Source: Desulfovibrio sp. Marseille-P6017
GTDB lineage: Bacteria; Bacillota_A; Clostridia; Peptostreptococcales; Peptostreptococcaceae
Direction of reading: 5' to 3'
DNA: 64,000 nt
Assembly (NCBI GenBank): GCA_900604495.1
Contig: UWOR01000001.1
Location: 329,949 to 393,948, forward strand
Positions within the stretch are counted from its first letter, which is position 1. Each line of letters starts with the position of its first letter. Both the position numbers and the translations under genes were made by a program. Below, in pieces: positions 51,941 through 62,183 of the stretch. Below the pieces are notes generated by a model. It had not been told where the DNA came from and did no database searches. It worked only from the letters and a program-made list of their open reading frames with translations.

Positions 51941-52828
51941 TTATTTAGCTACCTCTCTATTTTTTATTCTTATTAACCAATACAGTAACACCCCAAAAGG
52001 GTATGCTAATATTGTCAGTATTTTTTGTGGTGATTCATTTAAAGCATCCTTGTTTTTCATAATTATACTTGAAGATACATAATGTATAGATGACTTGAAC
52101 CTATGCTTTATTTTTTTATCATATTTCATATGCACCTTCCTCATAAATGCAAACCCTTTAGGATTTTTATAATATTGTTTAAAGATATTCCTGCTAGATC
52201 CATCTTCTAAATACTCAACAGTACAAGTTGGCTTATTTAATATAAGCAACTCATATTCCTGGTCAGCTAATAAATATTTATAATCTAAAGGCACAAATTT
52301 TTCACCTTCAAACTCCGGATATGGAGGATACTTTTTCATTATATCTGTTCTATAAATAAGATTTTTATCTCCTGTCCCACCATTAATATAAAAATCACAC
52401 AATCTCATCGATTTTTTATTTGGAAATTTATCTCCTACAATATCACCATTTTTATAATTATCTAGAGATGCTATTCCAGAGTACTTATTACTTCCATTCC
52501 TCTTCCAAAAACTAGTGATAATTTCTACCGAATCATCTGGCATAAAATCATCTGAGTCTATACATACGTTTAATTCTGTATCAATTAACTCATATGCCTT
52601 GTTATGTGCCGTGTGCATGCCACCATTTTCTTTATATACATAATTTATCTCGAATCCATTATCATTTTTTATCCAACTATCAACTAATTCTTTAGTATTA
52701 TCAATAGATCCATCATCTACTATCAACCACTTAAAATCTTTACACGTTTGTTTTTTTAAACTCTCATAGCACCTATGAAGAATATACCCCCTATTATAAG
52801 TTGGTGTAAAAACTGTTAATGTTACCAT
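51941..52828 (-). CDS. Glycosyltransferase family 2
   Basis: The 295-residue GT2 has LTVFTPTYNRGYILHRCYES, LIVDDGSIDNT, GGMHTAHNKAY and CIDSDDFMPDD, followed by an acceptor domain and a C-terminal hydrophobic stretch (LTILAYPFGVLLYWLI, about 268-283) that may attach it to the membrane. The THTAHN-type loop resembles galactofuranosyl or rhamnosyl transferases, but this is only a hint. GGTGGAG precedes the ATG. Confidence 0.93.
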   Translation of the reverse strand: MVTLTVFTPTYNRGYILHRCYESLKKQTCKDFKWLIVDDGSIDNTKELVDSWIKNDNGFEINYVYKENGGMHTAHNKAYELIDTELNVCIDSDDFMPDDSVEIITSFWKRNGSNKYSGIASLDNYKNGDIVGDKFPNKKSMRLCDFYINGGTGDKNLIYRTDIMKKYPPYPEFEGEKFVPLDYKYLLADQEYELLILNKPTCTVEYLEDGSSRNIFKQYYKNPKGFAFMRKVHMKYDKKIKHRFKSSIHYVSSSIIMKNKDALNESPQKILTILAYPFGVLLYWLIRIKNREVAK

Positions 52829-53929
52829 CTATACACTCCACCTTTTCATATAAAATTCTTCTAACCATTTTGTATTAGATTTTATATCAAATCCAGCTTT
52901 CTCTATCTCATCTTTTAATTCAAATCTTTCATATCCAATTGAAAAATCTAAAACTTTTTTTGCCCAATATTTCGGATCATCATTTAAGTTTAAATATTCT
53001 ACATTATCGGTAAGAATACCATCTTTAGGTATAGTATCCGATATTATACACTTTAAGCCAGATGATTGAGCCTCTATTAAAGCAATACCTAAACCCTCAT
53101 ATAATGATGGAAATAAAAATACATCCATAGCCTGCATTAAATCATTTACATCCTCTCTAATACCAAGAAATTTAATATCATCTCTCAAATTCATATTTGA
53201 CACCATTAATTCTATATCTTGCCTAAGCTCTCCATCACCGACTAAAAGTAATACACTATCATTTTCTATTCTCTTTATTTCCTTAAATACATCAATTATG
53301 AATTTATGATTTTTTTGAGGATTAAATCTTCCAACATGACCCACAACAAACTTATCTCTTATTCCTAACTCTTCTCTTATCTGTTTAGCTATTTCTTCAT
53401 TATAAGTATATAAATTTGTATCTATCGCATTATTTAAAATCTTAAAATCTTCAGTATTAAACATCCACTTTCCTGCATCATTTCCGCATGCAAATAAATA
53501 ATCTGCATATTTTGTAATACTTTTCTTAGCTATCATTTTTATTAAATATTTAAAATTTCTATCTTGATTTACATTATGTGAATGGGCTATAGTAAAAGTC
53601 ACACCATGTTTTTTTGCATACTTAAGAGGTATAGAACTAAGACAATCCTGATGACAATGAACAATCCTATACTCATTATGTTCTCTAAAAAAACTATCTA
53701 AAGACTTTAAATATGAAATACTGAAAGGATTTAATTTTGGAATCCTGTATATTCTCCCCCCTAAAGACTCTATCTCATCATCATAATCAGCTTTATCTTC
53801 TCTATGCACAAGAAAGTCAAATTGAACCTTAGATCTATCAATATTTCTATAATAATTCATTATCATAGTTTCAAGACCACCACGCCCCATATATGTAACA
53901 ATATGAAGTATTCTTATAGGTTCTATCAT
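52829..53929 (-). CDS. Glycosyltransferase family 4 (EpsF-like)
   Basis: The 366-residue GT-B protein has the EpsF-type start RILHIVTYMGRGGLETMIMNYYRNID and donor motif VGHVGRFNPQKNHKFIIDVF ... FPSLYEGLGIALIEAQSSGL. EpsF-like enzymes add an early sugar in exopolysaccharide assembly. The ATG overlaps the previous stop as ATGA with GAGGAG 6 bases upstream, so translation is coupled. Confidence 0.94.
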   Translation of the reverse strand: MIEPIRILHIVTYMGRGGLETMIMNYYRNIDRSKVQFDFLVHREDKADYDDEIESLGGRIYRIPKLNPFSISYLKSLDSFFREHNEYRIVHCHQDCLSSIPLKYAKKHGVTFTIAHSHNVNQDRNFKYLIKMIAKKSITKYADYLFACGNDAGKWMFNTEDFKILNNAIDTNLYTYNEEIAKQIREELGIRDKFVVGHVGRFNPQKNHKFIIDVFKEIKRIENDSVLLLVGDGELRQDIELMVSNMNLRDDIKFLGIREDVNDLMQAMDVFLFPSLYEGLGIALIEAQSSGLKCIISDTIPKDGILTDNVEYLNLNDDPKYWAKKVLDFSIGYERFELKDEIEKAGFDIKSNTKWLEEFYMKRWSV

Positions 53930-55014
53930 CTCTCTATCTCCTCAACAGTCAACTTAACAACCTTTTTCTTATCAAAAATTTCTTCCATATGACACCTTCC
54001 AAACTTACCCATTTTAACTTTCTCATTATAAGAAAGGTCAATAAACCTCTTAATCTTACCATAAAGGTCATCTACATCTTTAACCTTACAAGTCCATCCA
54101 TTTTTACCTTCGACAATTGCTTCTCTACACCCAGGAATATCACTAGCTATAAGAGCTCGTCCCATAGCCGCTCCTTCAAGTAAAACATTAGCCATCCCCT
54201 CATGATATGAAGGAAGAACTATACAGTGAGAATTCCTTATAAAAGGAATTACATCATCTTGATAACCATAATATTTAATAAAGTTTTTCTCCTCAAACTC
54301 CTTAATTATCTCACTATAATCATCTTCAAACCAACCTATAAAGCTAAACTCTACATTGTTATACTCTGATCTTATTCTTTTTATTACTTCAAACAACTCC
54401 TCTATACCCTTTTCAGCCATAATTCTTCCAACGAATAAAAACCTTATAACATTTCCAGAAGGCATTGGACAGAAACTAAATTTATCAAGATTTACACCTG
54501 CACCATTCATTACTACAGCTTGATCTTGTTTTATAGTTTTATCATCAATTAAAACTTTCGCGTTTCCTTCATTCTCAAATATCACCGATTTTGCCGATTT
54601 AAATCCCATTTTATACAATGCACTTACTATTTTTTTTACAAATCCACCTTTATAATATGCACTTCCTAACCCTGTAACATTAGCTATAAACTCACACTTA
54701 CAAAGCTTAGATGCTATCCCTCCATAAGCGTTTGGCTTTATAGTATAAGAAACAACTATATCTGGTTTTTCTAGTCTTATAAGATTTATATATTCTATAA
54801 ATAACTTTATATCTTTTATTGGATTTATACTTTTTCTATCTACATAAGTATTTATAGTTCTTACGCCTAAATCTTCTATTCTCTCGGTTTCATTAGAGTA
54901 AGGCAGAGATACTACTACATCATGACCTCTTTCAACCAGATTCATGACTAATTCTTGCCTAAACTTATGTATTGTTACAAAGTGATTTGATAAAATTAAA
55001 ACTTTTTTATTCAT
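53926..55014 (-). CDS. Glycosyltransferase family 4 (PglA/EpsD-like)
   Basis: The 362-residue GT-B enzyme has a glycine-poor start (VLILSNHFVTIHKFRQEL), SYTIKPNAYGGIAS and NVTGLGSAY (typical of PglA/CapJ-like enzymes), and donor motif FVGRIMAEKGIEELFEVI ... LPSYHEGMANVLLEGAAMG. PglA-like enzymes add the second sugar, often GalNAc, to the undecaprenyl-PP-linked first sugar. Following directly after the initiating transferase gene, it likely does this here. Confidence 0.93.
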   Translation of the reverse strand: MNKKVLILSNHFVTIHKFRQELVMNLVERGHDVVVSLPYSNETERIEDLGVRTINTYVDRKSINPIKDIKLFIEYINLIRLEKPDIVVSYTIKPNAYGGIASKLCKCEFIANVTGLGSAYYKGGFVKKIVSALYKMGFKSAKSVIFENEGNAKVLIDDKTIKQDQAVVMNGAGVNLDKFSFCPMPSGNVIRFLFVGRIMAEKGIEELFEVIKRIRSEYNNVEFSFIGWFEDDYSEIIKEFEEKNFIKYYGYQDDVIPFIRNSHCIVLPSYHEGMANVLLEGAAMGRALIASDIPGCREAIVEGKNGWTCKVKDVDDLYGKIKRFIDLSYNEKVKMGKFGRCHMEEIFDKKKVVKLTVEEIER

Positions 55015-55035
55015 AGTACTTACCTACCCCAATAA

Positions 55036-55644
55036 CTAATTAATAGCTTTATCTTTCTTTCCTTCTACTACTCCATCCCTTTTTAAAACTTTTATAAAAG
55101 TCATAAAAAAACATTTCATATCAAAATATAAAGACATGTTTTGCACATATTCTCCATCATATTTCGCCTTTACAGATATAAGTAACTCGTCTCTTCCATT
55201 TATTTGAGCCCATCCTGTTAGTCCTGGAGTTACATTATTAGCTCCATATTTATCTCGCTCTTGTATAAGATCATATTGATTCCAAAGAGCTGGTCTAGGA
55301 CCTACTATACTCATATCACCTTTTAAAATATTTATAATTTGGGGTAGTTCATCTAGACTCGTCATTCTTAAAAATCTACCTACTTTTGTTATATACACAT
55401 CTGGATTTTCTAATAAGTGTGTTGGCATATCTTTAGGAGTATCAATTCTCATAGTTCTAAATTTTAAAATATAGAATTCAGATTTATTTATTCCAATTCT
55501 TTTCTGCTTAAATAAAATAGGTCCTTTGGAGTCTACTTTTATTGCTATTATTAAAACTAAAAATATCGGAAATAAAACTATAAGTCCTACTAAGGATAGC
55601 GTAATATCTATAATACGCTTTATCTTTTTATAAAAACTACTCAT
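55036..55644 (-). CDS. Undecaprenyl-phosphate sugar phosphotransferase (initiating PGT)
   Basis: This 202-residue monotopic phosphoglycosyltransferase (PglC/EpsL/TuaA type) has one re-entrant hydrophobic segment (about 10-33), ILFKQKRIG, ILKFRTM, TSLDELPQIINILKGDMSIVGPRPA with the catalytic Asp-Glu dyad, and PGLTGWAQINGR. It starts each repeat unit by moving a sugar-phosphate onto undecaprenyl phosphate. It is the first gene of the long glycosyltransferase operon. Confidence 0.96.
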   Translation of the reverse strand: MSSFYKKIKRIIDITLSLVGLIVLFPIFLVLIIAIKVDSKGPILFKQKRIGINKSEFYILKFRTMRIDTPKDMPTHLLENPDVYITKVGRFLRMTSLDELPQIINILKGDMSIVGPRPALWNQYDLIQERDKYGANNVTPGLTGWAQINGRDELLISVKAKYDGEYVQNMSLYFDMKCFFMTFIKVLKRDGVVEGKKDKAIN

Positions 55645-55680
55645 TCTCCAATTACCTACTTTTACCCAATTATTTTTACT

Positions 55681-55698
55681 TATACTTGCTAAAGTATA
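55681..55698. promoter_or_regulatory. Inverted repeat upstream of the glycosyltransferase operon
   Basis: TATACTT-GCTA-AAGTATA has perfect 7-base arms and lies 37 bases upstream of the initiating transferase start. A further TACTACTTTTGTATTA similar to the TACTTTAGTA core lies at about 55820-55836. Both are candidates for the same regulator as the 36-base palindrome at 39.9 kb. Confidence 0.4.
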
Positions 55699-55874
55699 TC
55701 AAATATAATTACTCTCTCCCCCTTAAAGATTATATTCTTTCATATATTATTTATAATAATTTTATCAATTGGTAGTATATTGAGTAAATTACACTATAGT
55801 TCCACTTTTTTATAACAAACTACTACTTTTGTATTAATAATATAGTACTCAAACCGGTACTACTTTTATAAAAT

Positions 55875-55924
55875 AAAAAAGTTGTATAAAAATGAATTAT
55901 ACTACTCATCTTTATACAACTTTT
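55875..55924 (-). terminator. Terminator after VanZ-like gene
   Basis: On the minus strand AAAAGTTGTATAAA pairs with TTTATACAACTTTT around a 22-base loop, followed by a T-run, 8 bases after the VanZ-like stop. Confidence 0.88.
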
Positions 55925-55931
55925 AATTTTA

Positions 55932-56438
55932 TTATTTTCGTTTCCAATTTAATATAAATCCTATTCCTTTTCCAGTTGCAAGTAATATTGATAAAAATAT
56001 TATTGCTAAAAGCGCTCCACTAGAGTCTATAAACACGTCAGTTATACTGCTTACTCTTCCACTTACTTGTAATTGTCTTTTTTCATCGTATATTGCATAC
56101 ATGGCTGTTAGTATAAAACTAAATACAGATGAGAACATTACCTTCTTAGTAAATAGGTATAATACTAATAACATAAATGCTCCTATACATGCATAAATTG
56201 AAAAGTGTGCTGCTTTTCTTACTATATATTCTTTGTCATAACCTCTTAACTCATTATATATTTTATCTTTTATACTTATTAACCTTTCATCTGTTAAGGT
56301 TACTTTATCCCTAACCTTATCTATTAATTCTACTGCTTTATGTGATTGTTGAAATGATGTATACCCTTCTTGGCTTGAGAAATAATACATACTTCCCATA
56401 GCTAATATTAGTAATACAATGCATATAGCCTTTTTCAT
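55932..56438 (-). CDS. VanZ-like membrane protein
   Basis: The 168-residue protein has an N-terminal hydrophobic helix with SSQEGYTSFQQS after it (typical VanZ-like FSSQ motif), then KAAHFSIYACIGAFML and TAMYAIYDEKRQLQVSGRVSSITDVFIDSSGA, where the conserved His and the D-E and R-x-x-x-x-DVxxxxxG patterns of the family appear. VanZ confers low teicoplanin resistance by an unknown route; family members are general envelope proteins. GGAGA precedes the ATG. Confidence 0.9.
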   Translation of the reverse strand: MKKAICIVLLILAMGSMYYFSSQEGYTSFQQSHKAVELIDKVRDKVTLTDERLISIKDKIYNELRGYDKEYIVRKAAHFSIYACIGAFMLLVLYLFTKKVMFSSVFSFILTAMYAIYDEKRQLQVSGRVSSITDVFIDSSGALLAIIFLSILLATGKGIGFILNWKRK

Positions 56439-56706
56439 AATCCAATCTCCTTGTATATATTATATTTATTCATATATATAAAGCTATTATATTTTATATT
56501 GTAATTTTTTTCAAATTTAATAACTCTTATAACTTGAATTTAATATGCTATAACTGCTAATTATAAGTAATATACAAAAGAACAAAAATATATTTTGGAA
56601 AAAATATACATTATATTCATTTTTGAATTTTTTATACTATTGAATATATTTCCTCAATGGAATATAATTAGTTATACTTAAAAAATATGCGAAAGAAGGG
56701 ATTATT

Positions 56707-57675
56707 TTGTCAAAATTAAAGAAAATTGTAATTGGATTAGTTATTTTAATTATAGCTATACCGGCTACAGCTTTTGGATATGTATATTATAAACTGAATA
56801 GTATGCACGATAGTACAGCTGATGAATCTATACTTAATAGTGAAGATTATAAATCAGATAAATCAATTACTAATATTTTATTAGTAGGTACAGATGGTAG
56901 AAGTACTAATGATAATGGTACTAGATCTGATTCTATGATGATACTTACAGTTGATAACAAAAATAAAAGCTTAAAGCTTACATCATTAGCTCGTGATAGT
57001 TATGTTGATATTCCAGGTCATAGTAAAGAGAAGCTAACTCATGCTTACGCTTATGGTGGTATTAACTTATTAGTTGAAACTATCGAAAAAAACTTTGAAT
57101 TAGATATACAAAATTATGCTGTTGTTGATTTCTTTTCATTTATGGATATAGTTGATACTGTTGGTGGAGTATCTGTTAATGTAGATAGTTCTGTAATCAA
57201 AGAGTTCAATAGGTATATCGGTGATTGTTATAATTTAAACACTAATAGCAATAAAGGAAGTATAGAGTATATAAAATCTGCTGGAGTACATAAATTAAAT
57301 GGTTATCAAGCTCTTGCTTATGCTCGTATAAGATATAACGATACTGCATTTGAAAGAGATAAAAGACAAAGACAACTTATAGAAGGTCTTGCTACAAGTC
57401 TAAAAGAACTACCTGTATCTAAATATCCTGCTTTACTAGATACAATACTTCCATATATTAAAACAAATATGAAAGCGGGAAAAATATTATCTCTTGGTAC
57501 TAATATTTTAGGGTTAATAGGTAATGGAATAACACAAATGGAATTCCCAATTGATGATAATGTCAACTCAACTGGTGGTATAGTTGATGGTAAAGGTTGG
57601 GTTCTTCAATATGAAAAAGATTCATTAGATATATTACATGATTTTATATTTAACAATATAGAGTATAATGGATAA
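56707..57675 (+). CDS. LCP (LytR-CpsA-Psr) family cell-wall polymer ligase
   Basis: The 322-residue protein has an N-terminal transmembrane helix (about 6-27) and an extracellular LCP domain (about 55-260) with TDGRSTNDNGTRSDSMMILT, TSLARDSYVDIPGH, YARIRYNDTAFERDKRQR. It is closely related to the LCP protein at 23.9-24.8 kb. It likely attaches the polysaccharide made by the nearby operon to peptidoglycan. The start is TTG with GAAGGGA 6 bases upstream. It is read on the plus strand, divergent from the VanZ-like gene and convergent with the autolysin genes. Confidence 0.95.
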   Translation: MSKLKKIVIGLVILIIAIPATAFGYVYYKLNSMHDSTADESILNSEDYKSDKSITNILLVGTDGRSTNDNGTRSDSMMILTVDNKNKSLKLTSLARDSYVDIPGHSKEKLTHAYAYGGINLLVETIEKNFELDIQNYAVVDFFSFMDIVDTVGGVSVNVDSSVIKEFNRYIGDCYNLNTNSNKGSIEYIKSAGVHKLNGYQALAYARIRYNDTAFERDKRQRQLIEGLATSLKELPVSKYPALLDTILPYIKTNMKAGKILSLGTNILGLIGNGITQMEFPIDDNVNSTGGIVDGKGWVLQYEKDSLDILHDFIFNNIEYNG

Positions 57676-57684
57676 TTTTCAAAT

Positions 57685-57714
57685 AAAAAACACCTCATTT
57701 AGAGGTGTTTTTTT
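57685..57714. terminator. Bidirectional terminator between LCP and amidase genes
   Basis: AACACCTC and GAGGTGTT form a perfect stem flanked by A6 and T7 runs, serving the convergent LCP and repeat-amidase genes. It overlaps the last bases of the amidase stop. Confidence 0.92.
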
Positions 57715-59785
57715 ATCCTATAGTTTTTATTATCCCTTTTGCTATTGCTTCTCCCATTTTAATTCTTTTAGCAGGAGTATTTACTGCTTGTATGTCTGTT
57801 AAATTCATATATGAACACTCTATTATAACAGATGTTGCTTTTACTTCTCTAATTACATGATAGTAATCTCTTCCATCATCTAGTGTTCTTGTCCAAGCTC
57901 CTCTAGTAGCTATATTTTGTACTGTATTACTTGTTATACTATTTAATATATTTTGAGCTAAGGTCTTACTTGGCCCTCCATTTTTATCTTTTATAGAATA
58001 AATTGCATGAGCACCATTTCCATTTCCTTCAGATGTATCATTATGTATGCTTACAAATAGACTTGCATCTAAAGTATTTGATAATGATGATCTCTCAGCT
58101 AATTCTAATTTTGTATTTGAAGGTATTTCTGATGTTCTTGTCATAACTACATCATATCCATTTACAACTAAATAATTTGCTGTTGCAAGTGATATTTCTA
58201 TATTTAAATCCTTTTCTTTAAATCCTGAGCCAACTGCTCCAGAGTCTTTTCCTCCATGGCCTGGATCAATTACTATAACGCCATTATTAACTCTACACAC
58301 TTGCTCTATGGAACTAACACTTCCATCATTACCTGTTACAACAACTTTTATGTTATATACCCCAGTTATTAAATTTACAGTCGGTACTATTAGTTGATAG
58401 CCACTATTTTCTCCATTGGTATATCCTGGATACGCTGCATTTACATCTGGTCTACTCCCTCCAGTTGTTGCACTTCCCATAAACTTATTATTCATATATA
58501 TATTTACACTTTTAACACCACTTGCATTTAATGCCCATCCTCTTATTTCCATATATGAGCTTTCTTTTTTATTAAAGCTATTGCTTGGTGTATCTATATG
58601 TATTTTAGCATTTGGCTTTTTTATTAAAATTGATGTTTCAATTAAATATTTACTTCCATCTACTCCAATTGACTCTACTTTTATAATATGAGTTCCTGGT
58701 GATATTGTATTTTTATCTATTATATATGAATATCCACTGTTAGCTCCTCCTGGGTATCCTGGATATGCAGCATTTACGTCTGGTCTAGATCCACCAGTTG
58801 CTGCATTTCCATGGTATGCTCCATCTACATATACTTTTACTTGTGATACTCCACTCGGATTTAGTGACCATCCTCTTACTTCTATATCTTCATTATTTAT
58901 TGTTCCTGATGGACTATCTACACAGACTAATCCAGTACCTTTTTTCATTTCAATTGATACTTCACTTGAATATTTACTTTTATCTACACCAATAGATTCT
59001 ACTTTTATTGTATGAGTTCCTGGTGATACTTTACTTTTATCTATAGCATATGAGTATCCACTGTTTACTCCTCCTGGATATCCAGGATATGCCGCATTTA
59101 CATCTGGTCTCGATCCACCAATTGCTGCATCTCCATAGTATATTCCATCTACATATACTTTTACTTGTGATACTCCACTTGGATTTAATGACCAACCTAT
59201 TACTTCTATATCTTCATTATTTATTGTTCCTGATGGACTATCTATACAGACTAATCCAGTACCTTTTTTCATTTCAATTATAGTTTCTCTAGTATCTATA
59301 CTTCCATCTGTACCTATAGATTCTACTCTTATTTTATGATTACCTGGTGATATTTTATTTTTATCTATAGTATATGAGTATCCACTATTTTCTCCACCTA
59401 AGTATCCTGGATGCGCATCATTTACATCTGGTCTAAATCCACCTATGTTAGCATTTCCAAAGTATACTCCATCTACATATATTTTAACTTGAGATACTCC
59501 ACTTGAGTTTAATGACCATCCTCTTACTTCTATATTCTCATCATTTATTATGCCTGATGGACTATCTATGCACATTATAGAGCTAGACTTTAAATTACTA
59601 GTATCACTTTCTTCTATTATATGTATATTTTCTTCTAAAACATCTTCTCCTATTTGCTCTTCATAAGCTATAGGTGGAGTTATATCATTACTATTAGTAG
59701 TAATATTTTCTTCCCCAAATGAATAGTTAACGAATAATGTGTTTATAATAATAATGCTAGATAATAATTTTGCTACTAATTGCAT
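57713..59785 (-). CDS. Secreted amidase with four 108-residue Ig-like repeats
   Basis: The 690-residue protein has a signal peptide (about 1-24), a short linker, four tandem repeats of about 108 residues starting near residues 71, 179, 287 and 395 (each with CIDSPSG, GWSLN/ALNxSGV, KVYVDG or similar, RPDVNAAYPGY, NSGYSY), and a C-terminal Amidase_3 domain (about 495-690: IDPGHGGKDSGAVG, SLFVSIHNDT, IIECSYMN). It cleaves the glycan-peptide bond of peptidoglycan; the repeats probably bind wall glycan or space the enzyme. The start overlaps the upstream stop as TAATG, with GGGGGAG upstream, so the two autolysins are coupled. Confidence 0.93.
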   Translation of the reverse strand: MQLVAKLLSSIIIINTLFVNYSFGEENITTNSNDITPPIAYEEQIGEDVLEENIHIIEESDTSNLKSSSIMCIDSPSGIINDENIEVRGWSLNSSGVSQVKIYVDGVYFGNANIGGFRPDVNDAHPGYLGGENSGYSYTIDKNKISPGNHKIRVESIGTDGSIDTRETIIEMKKGTGLVCIDSPSGTINNEDIEVIGWSLNPSGVSQVKVYVDGIYYGDAAIGGSRPDVNAAYPGYPGGVNSGYSYAIDKSKVSPGTHTIKVESIGVDKSKYSSEVSIEMKKGTGLVCVDSPSGTINNEDIEVRGWSLNPSGVSQVKVYVDGAYHGNAATGGSRPDVNAAYPGYPGGANSGYSYIIDKNTISPGTHIIKVESIGVDGSKYLIETSILIKKPNAKIHIDTPSNSFNKKESSYMEIRGWALNASGVKSVNIYMNNKFMGSATTGGSRPDVNAAYPGYTNGENSGYQLIVPTVNLITGVYNIKVVVTGNDGSVSSIEQVCRVNNGVIVIDPGHGGKDSGAVGSGFKEKDLNIEISLATANYLVVNGYDVVMTRTSEIPSNTKLELAERSSLSNTLDASLFVSIHNDTSEGNGNGAHAIYSIKDKNGGPSKTLAQNILNSITSNTVQNIATRGAWTRTLDDGRDYYHVIREVKATSVIIECSYMNLTDIQAVNTPAKRIKMGEAIAKGIIKTIG

Positions 59786-62064
59786 TATTCTCCCCCTATG
59801 ATTTGTAATATTTTATTTATTGTTTTTGCAAAATAATTTTGACTATAATTGGGAACTTCATAAGTCATTTGTACGCTATTTATGTCATATATACTTGACA
59901 TTCTATACATTAACCCTGCAATTCCTCTTGACCAGTTAATATCCGTCGCATACTGATGCCAGTTTCCATTTGTTGTATCATAATACCATCTCATTTTATA
60001 CAATGTATTTTGATTAAACTTAGCTCTATGTATATAATTTTCAGATATCCACTTAGCTCCACCTTCTATTGCCTTTTGTGGTGTTGTCCAACCTTCTTGG
60101 TATGCCTTTGATGCTCCACCTGATATTACGTTATTATCTACTGCTGCTATTCCAAAGAAATTATATACAGTCACAGGTGTTTCTAATACATTTCCTTTAT
60201 GGTCTGTCGTTAAAGTTACTCCTTTAGATAAAGTTGAAGATCCATAACCTGTTTCCCATAACGCATGTGCTACTAAATATAATGGGTCTATATTATATTT
60301 TTGGGCAGCATTTATAAAAGCTTCTCCCTGTCCAGATAAGCTATTTGTATTAGGATTTTTTAATACAGTATCTAAAAAGTCATTAAGCTCTTTTGCCGAC
60401 TTAAGATTTCTAAATGTATTTATTTTTAAAAATTGGAACATATCTTTATTACTATCTTTAAAACTGTTATAATCCATATACCATCTTACTTCTTCATCAG
60501 TTGCATTTACATAAACTGAATTTCCTGATGAATTGGTTGACCATATTTTGTTACTTCCCTTTTCAATCTGCTTTTGTACATGTTTATCAAAAGTAAAATC
60601 TAAAATATTGCTTTCAATAACTTTTAGTTCATTTAACTGTGTAGTTGCTACACTTACACTTCCATCATTTCCGTAAACTTCAACTTTTATAGTATGGCTT
60701 CCTGACGAAAGCTTTTTATAATCAATCGAATAACTAAATCCACTATTTGCTGAATTTGGATACTGAGGATAAATTGAATTTACATCTAATCTACTTCCAC
60801 CTATATTTGCATTTCCACAGTATTCTCCATCTACATATACCTTTATATGGTTTACACCACTTGCATTAACTGCCCAACCTCTAAGAGTTAAGTCATTATT
60901 ATTTACAATATAATTTCCATTTGGACTATCTATACACGTTATTGGGTCTGGCTTTTCCAGGTTAATAGATATCTCTTTAGAATCTACGCTCCCATCTGTT
61001 CCTATAGACTCAACTTTTATTATATGATTACCTTTAGTTAGTGTATTTTTATCTATAATATATGAGTATCCGCTATTTTTCCCTCCAGGATATCCTGGGT
61101 ATGCAGCATCTACATCTGGTCTACTTCCACCTATATTTGCATTAGCATAATAGTTTCCATCTACATATATCTTTACTTGTGATACTCCACTTGTATTTAG
61201 TGACCATCCTCTTACTTCTATATTCTCATTATTTATTACACTTGATTGAGTATCTATGCACATTCTATTTTCTGGTTTTTCCATGTATATAGATATCTCT
61301 CTATAATCTATGCTTCCATCATTTCCTATAGATTCTACTTTTATAATATGCTCACCTTTAGTTAGTCTATCTTTATCTAAGATATATGAGTATCCACTGT
61401 TTTCTCCTCCTGGGTATCCTGGATATACTGCATTCACATCTAATCGACTTATACCTGTATTCGCATCTGCGTAGTATTTTCCATCTACATATATCTTTAC
61501 TTGTGATACTCCACTTATATTTAATGACCATCCTCTTACTTCTATGTTCTCATTATTTACTACACTAGACTGAGTATCTATGCACATTAAATTTTCTGGC
61601 TTTTCCATGTATATAGAGATTTCTCTATAGTCGACACTTCCATCCACACCAATAGACTCCACTTTTATTATATGTTCCCCTTTACTAATAGTGTTCTTGT
61701 CTATTGTATATGAGTATCCACTATTTTCTCCTCCTGGATATCCTGGATATACTGCATTTACGTCTGCTCTACTCCCACCTATATTTGCATTCCCATGATA
61801 CCTTCCATCTACGTATACTTTTACTTGTGATACCCCACTTGTATTCAATGACCATCCCTTTACTTCTACGTCTTCATTGTTTACTACACTTGATTGTGTG
61901 TCGATACACATTATATTACTTGACTTAACTACACTTTGATTCACAATTGAAGTTTCATCTGTAGTCATATCTGCATTATTTTCAAGTGCAAATGAATAAT
62001 CAGTTGCTATTAAGTTTGCTACATATATAGCTGTAATAATTTTTGACGTCACTTTTATATTCAA
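59785..62064 (-). CDS. Secreted N-acetylglucosaminidase with four Ig-like repeats
   Basis: The 759-residue protein has a signal peptide (about 1-26), four repeats of the same type as in the neighbouring amidase, then a Glucosaminidase domain (about 560-745) related to LytD and C. difficile Acd: GQGEAFINAAQKYNIDPLYLVAHALWETGYGSS in part with the catalytic Glu in LWETGYG, and YNFFGIAAVD. It should cleave GlcNAc-MurNAc bonds. The third and earlier repeats are nearly identical at DNA level, which favours repeat-number change. The start is TTG at 62062-62064 with GGAGGAG 5 bases upstream. Confidence 0.94.
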   Translation of the reverse strand: MNIKVTSKIITAIYVANLIATDYSFALENNADMTTDETSIVNQSVVKSSNIMCIDTQSSVVNNEDVEVKGWSLNTSGVSQVKVYVDGRYHGNANIGGSRADVNAVYPGYPGGENSGYSYTIDKNTISKGEHIIKVESIGVDGSVDYREISIYMEKPENLMCIDTQSSVVNNENIEVRGWSLNISGVSQVKIYVDGKYYADANTGISRLDVNAVYPGYPGGENSGYSYILDKDRLTKGEHIIKVESIGNDGSIDYREISIYMEKPENRMCIDTQSSVINNENIEVRGWSLNTSGVSQVKIYVDGNYYANANIGGSRPDVDAAYPGYPGGKNSGYSYIIDKNTLTKGNHIIKVESIGTDGSVDSKEISINLEKPDPITCIDSPNGNYIVNNNDLTLRGWAVNASGVNHIKVYVDGEYCGNANIGGSRLDVNSIYPQYPNSANSGFSYSIDYKKLSSGSHTIKVEVYGNDGSVSVATTQLNELKVIESNILDFTFDKHVQKQIEKGSNKIWSTNSSGNSVYVNATDEEVRWYMDYNSFKDSNKDMFQFLKINTFRNLKSAKELNDFLDTVLKNPNTNSLSGQGEAFINAAQKYNIDPLYLVAHALWETGYGSSTLSKGVTLTTDHKGNVLETPVTVYNFFGIAAVDNNVISGGASKAYQEGWTTPQKAIEGGAKWISENYIHRAKFNQNTLYKMRWYYDTTNGNWHQYATDINWSRGIAGLMYRMSSIYDINSVQMTYEVPNYSQNYFAKTINKILQIIGGE

Positions 62065-62183
62065 TATTTCTCCTCCTTATGTAAATATTACCTCTATATA
62101 ATATTATCATAATTGCACTTATATTATAATAAAATATCGAAAAAAGAAGTCACCTATCAAATATTCATATAATTTAGACAATA

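Noticed and set aside
58416..61928. Plus-strand open frames rich in Leu/His/Tyr opposite the autolysin repeats
   Set aside because: They repeat with the period of the minus-strand repeats and are their shadows; no ribosome-binding sites.
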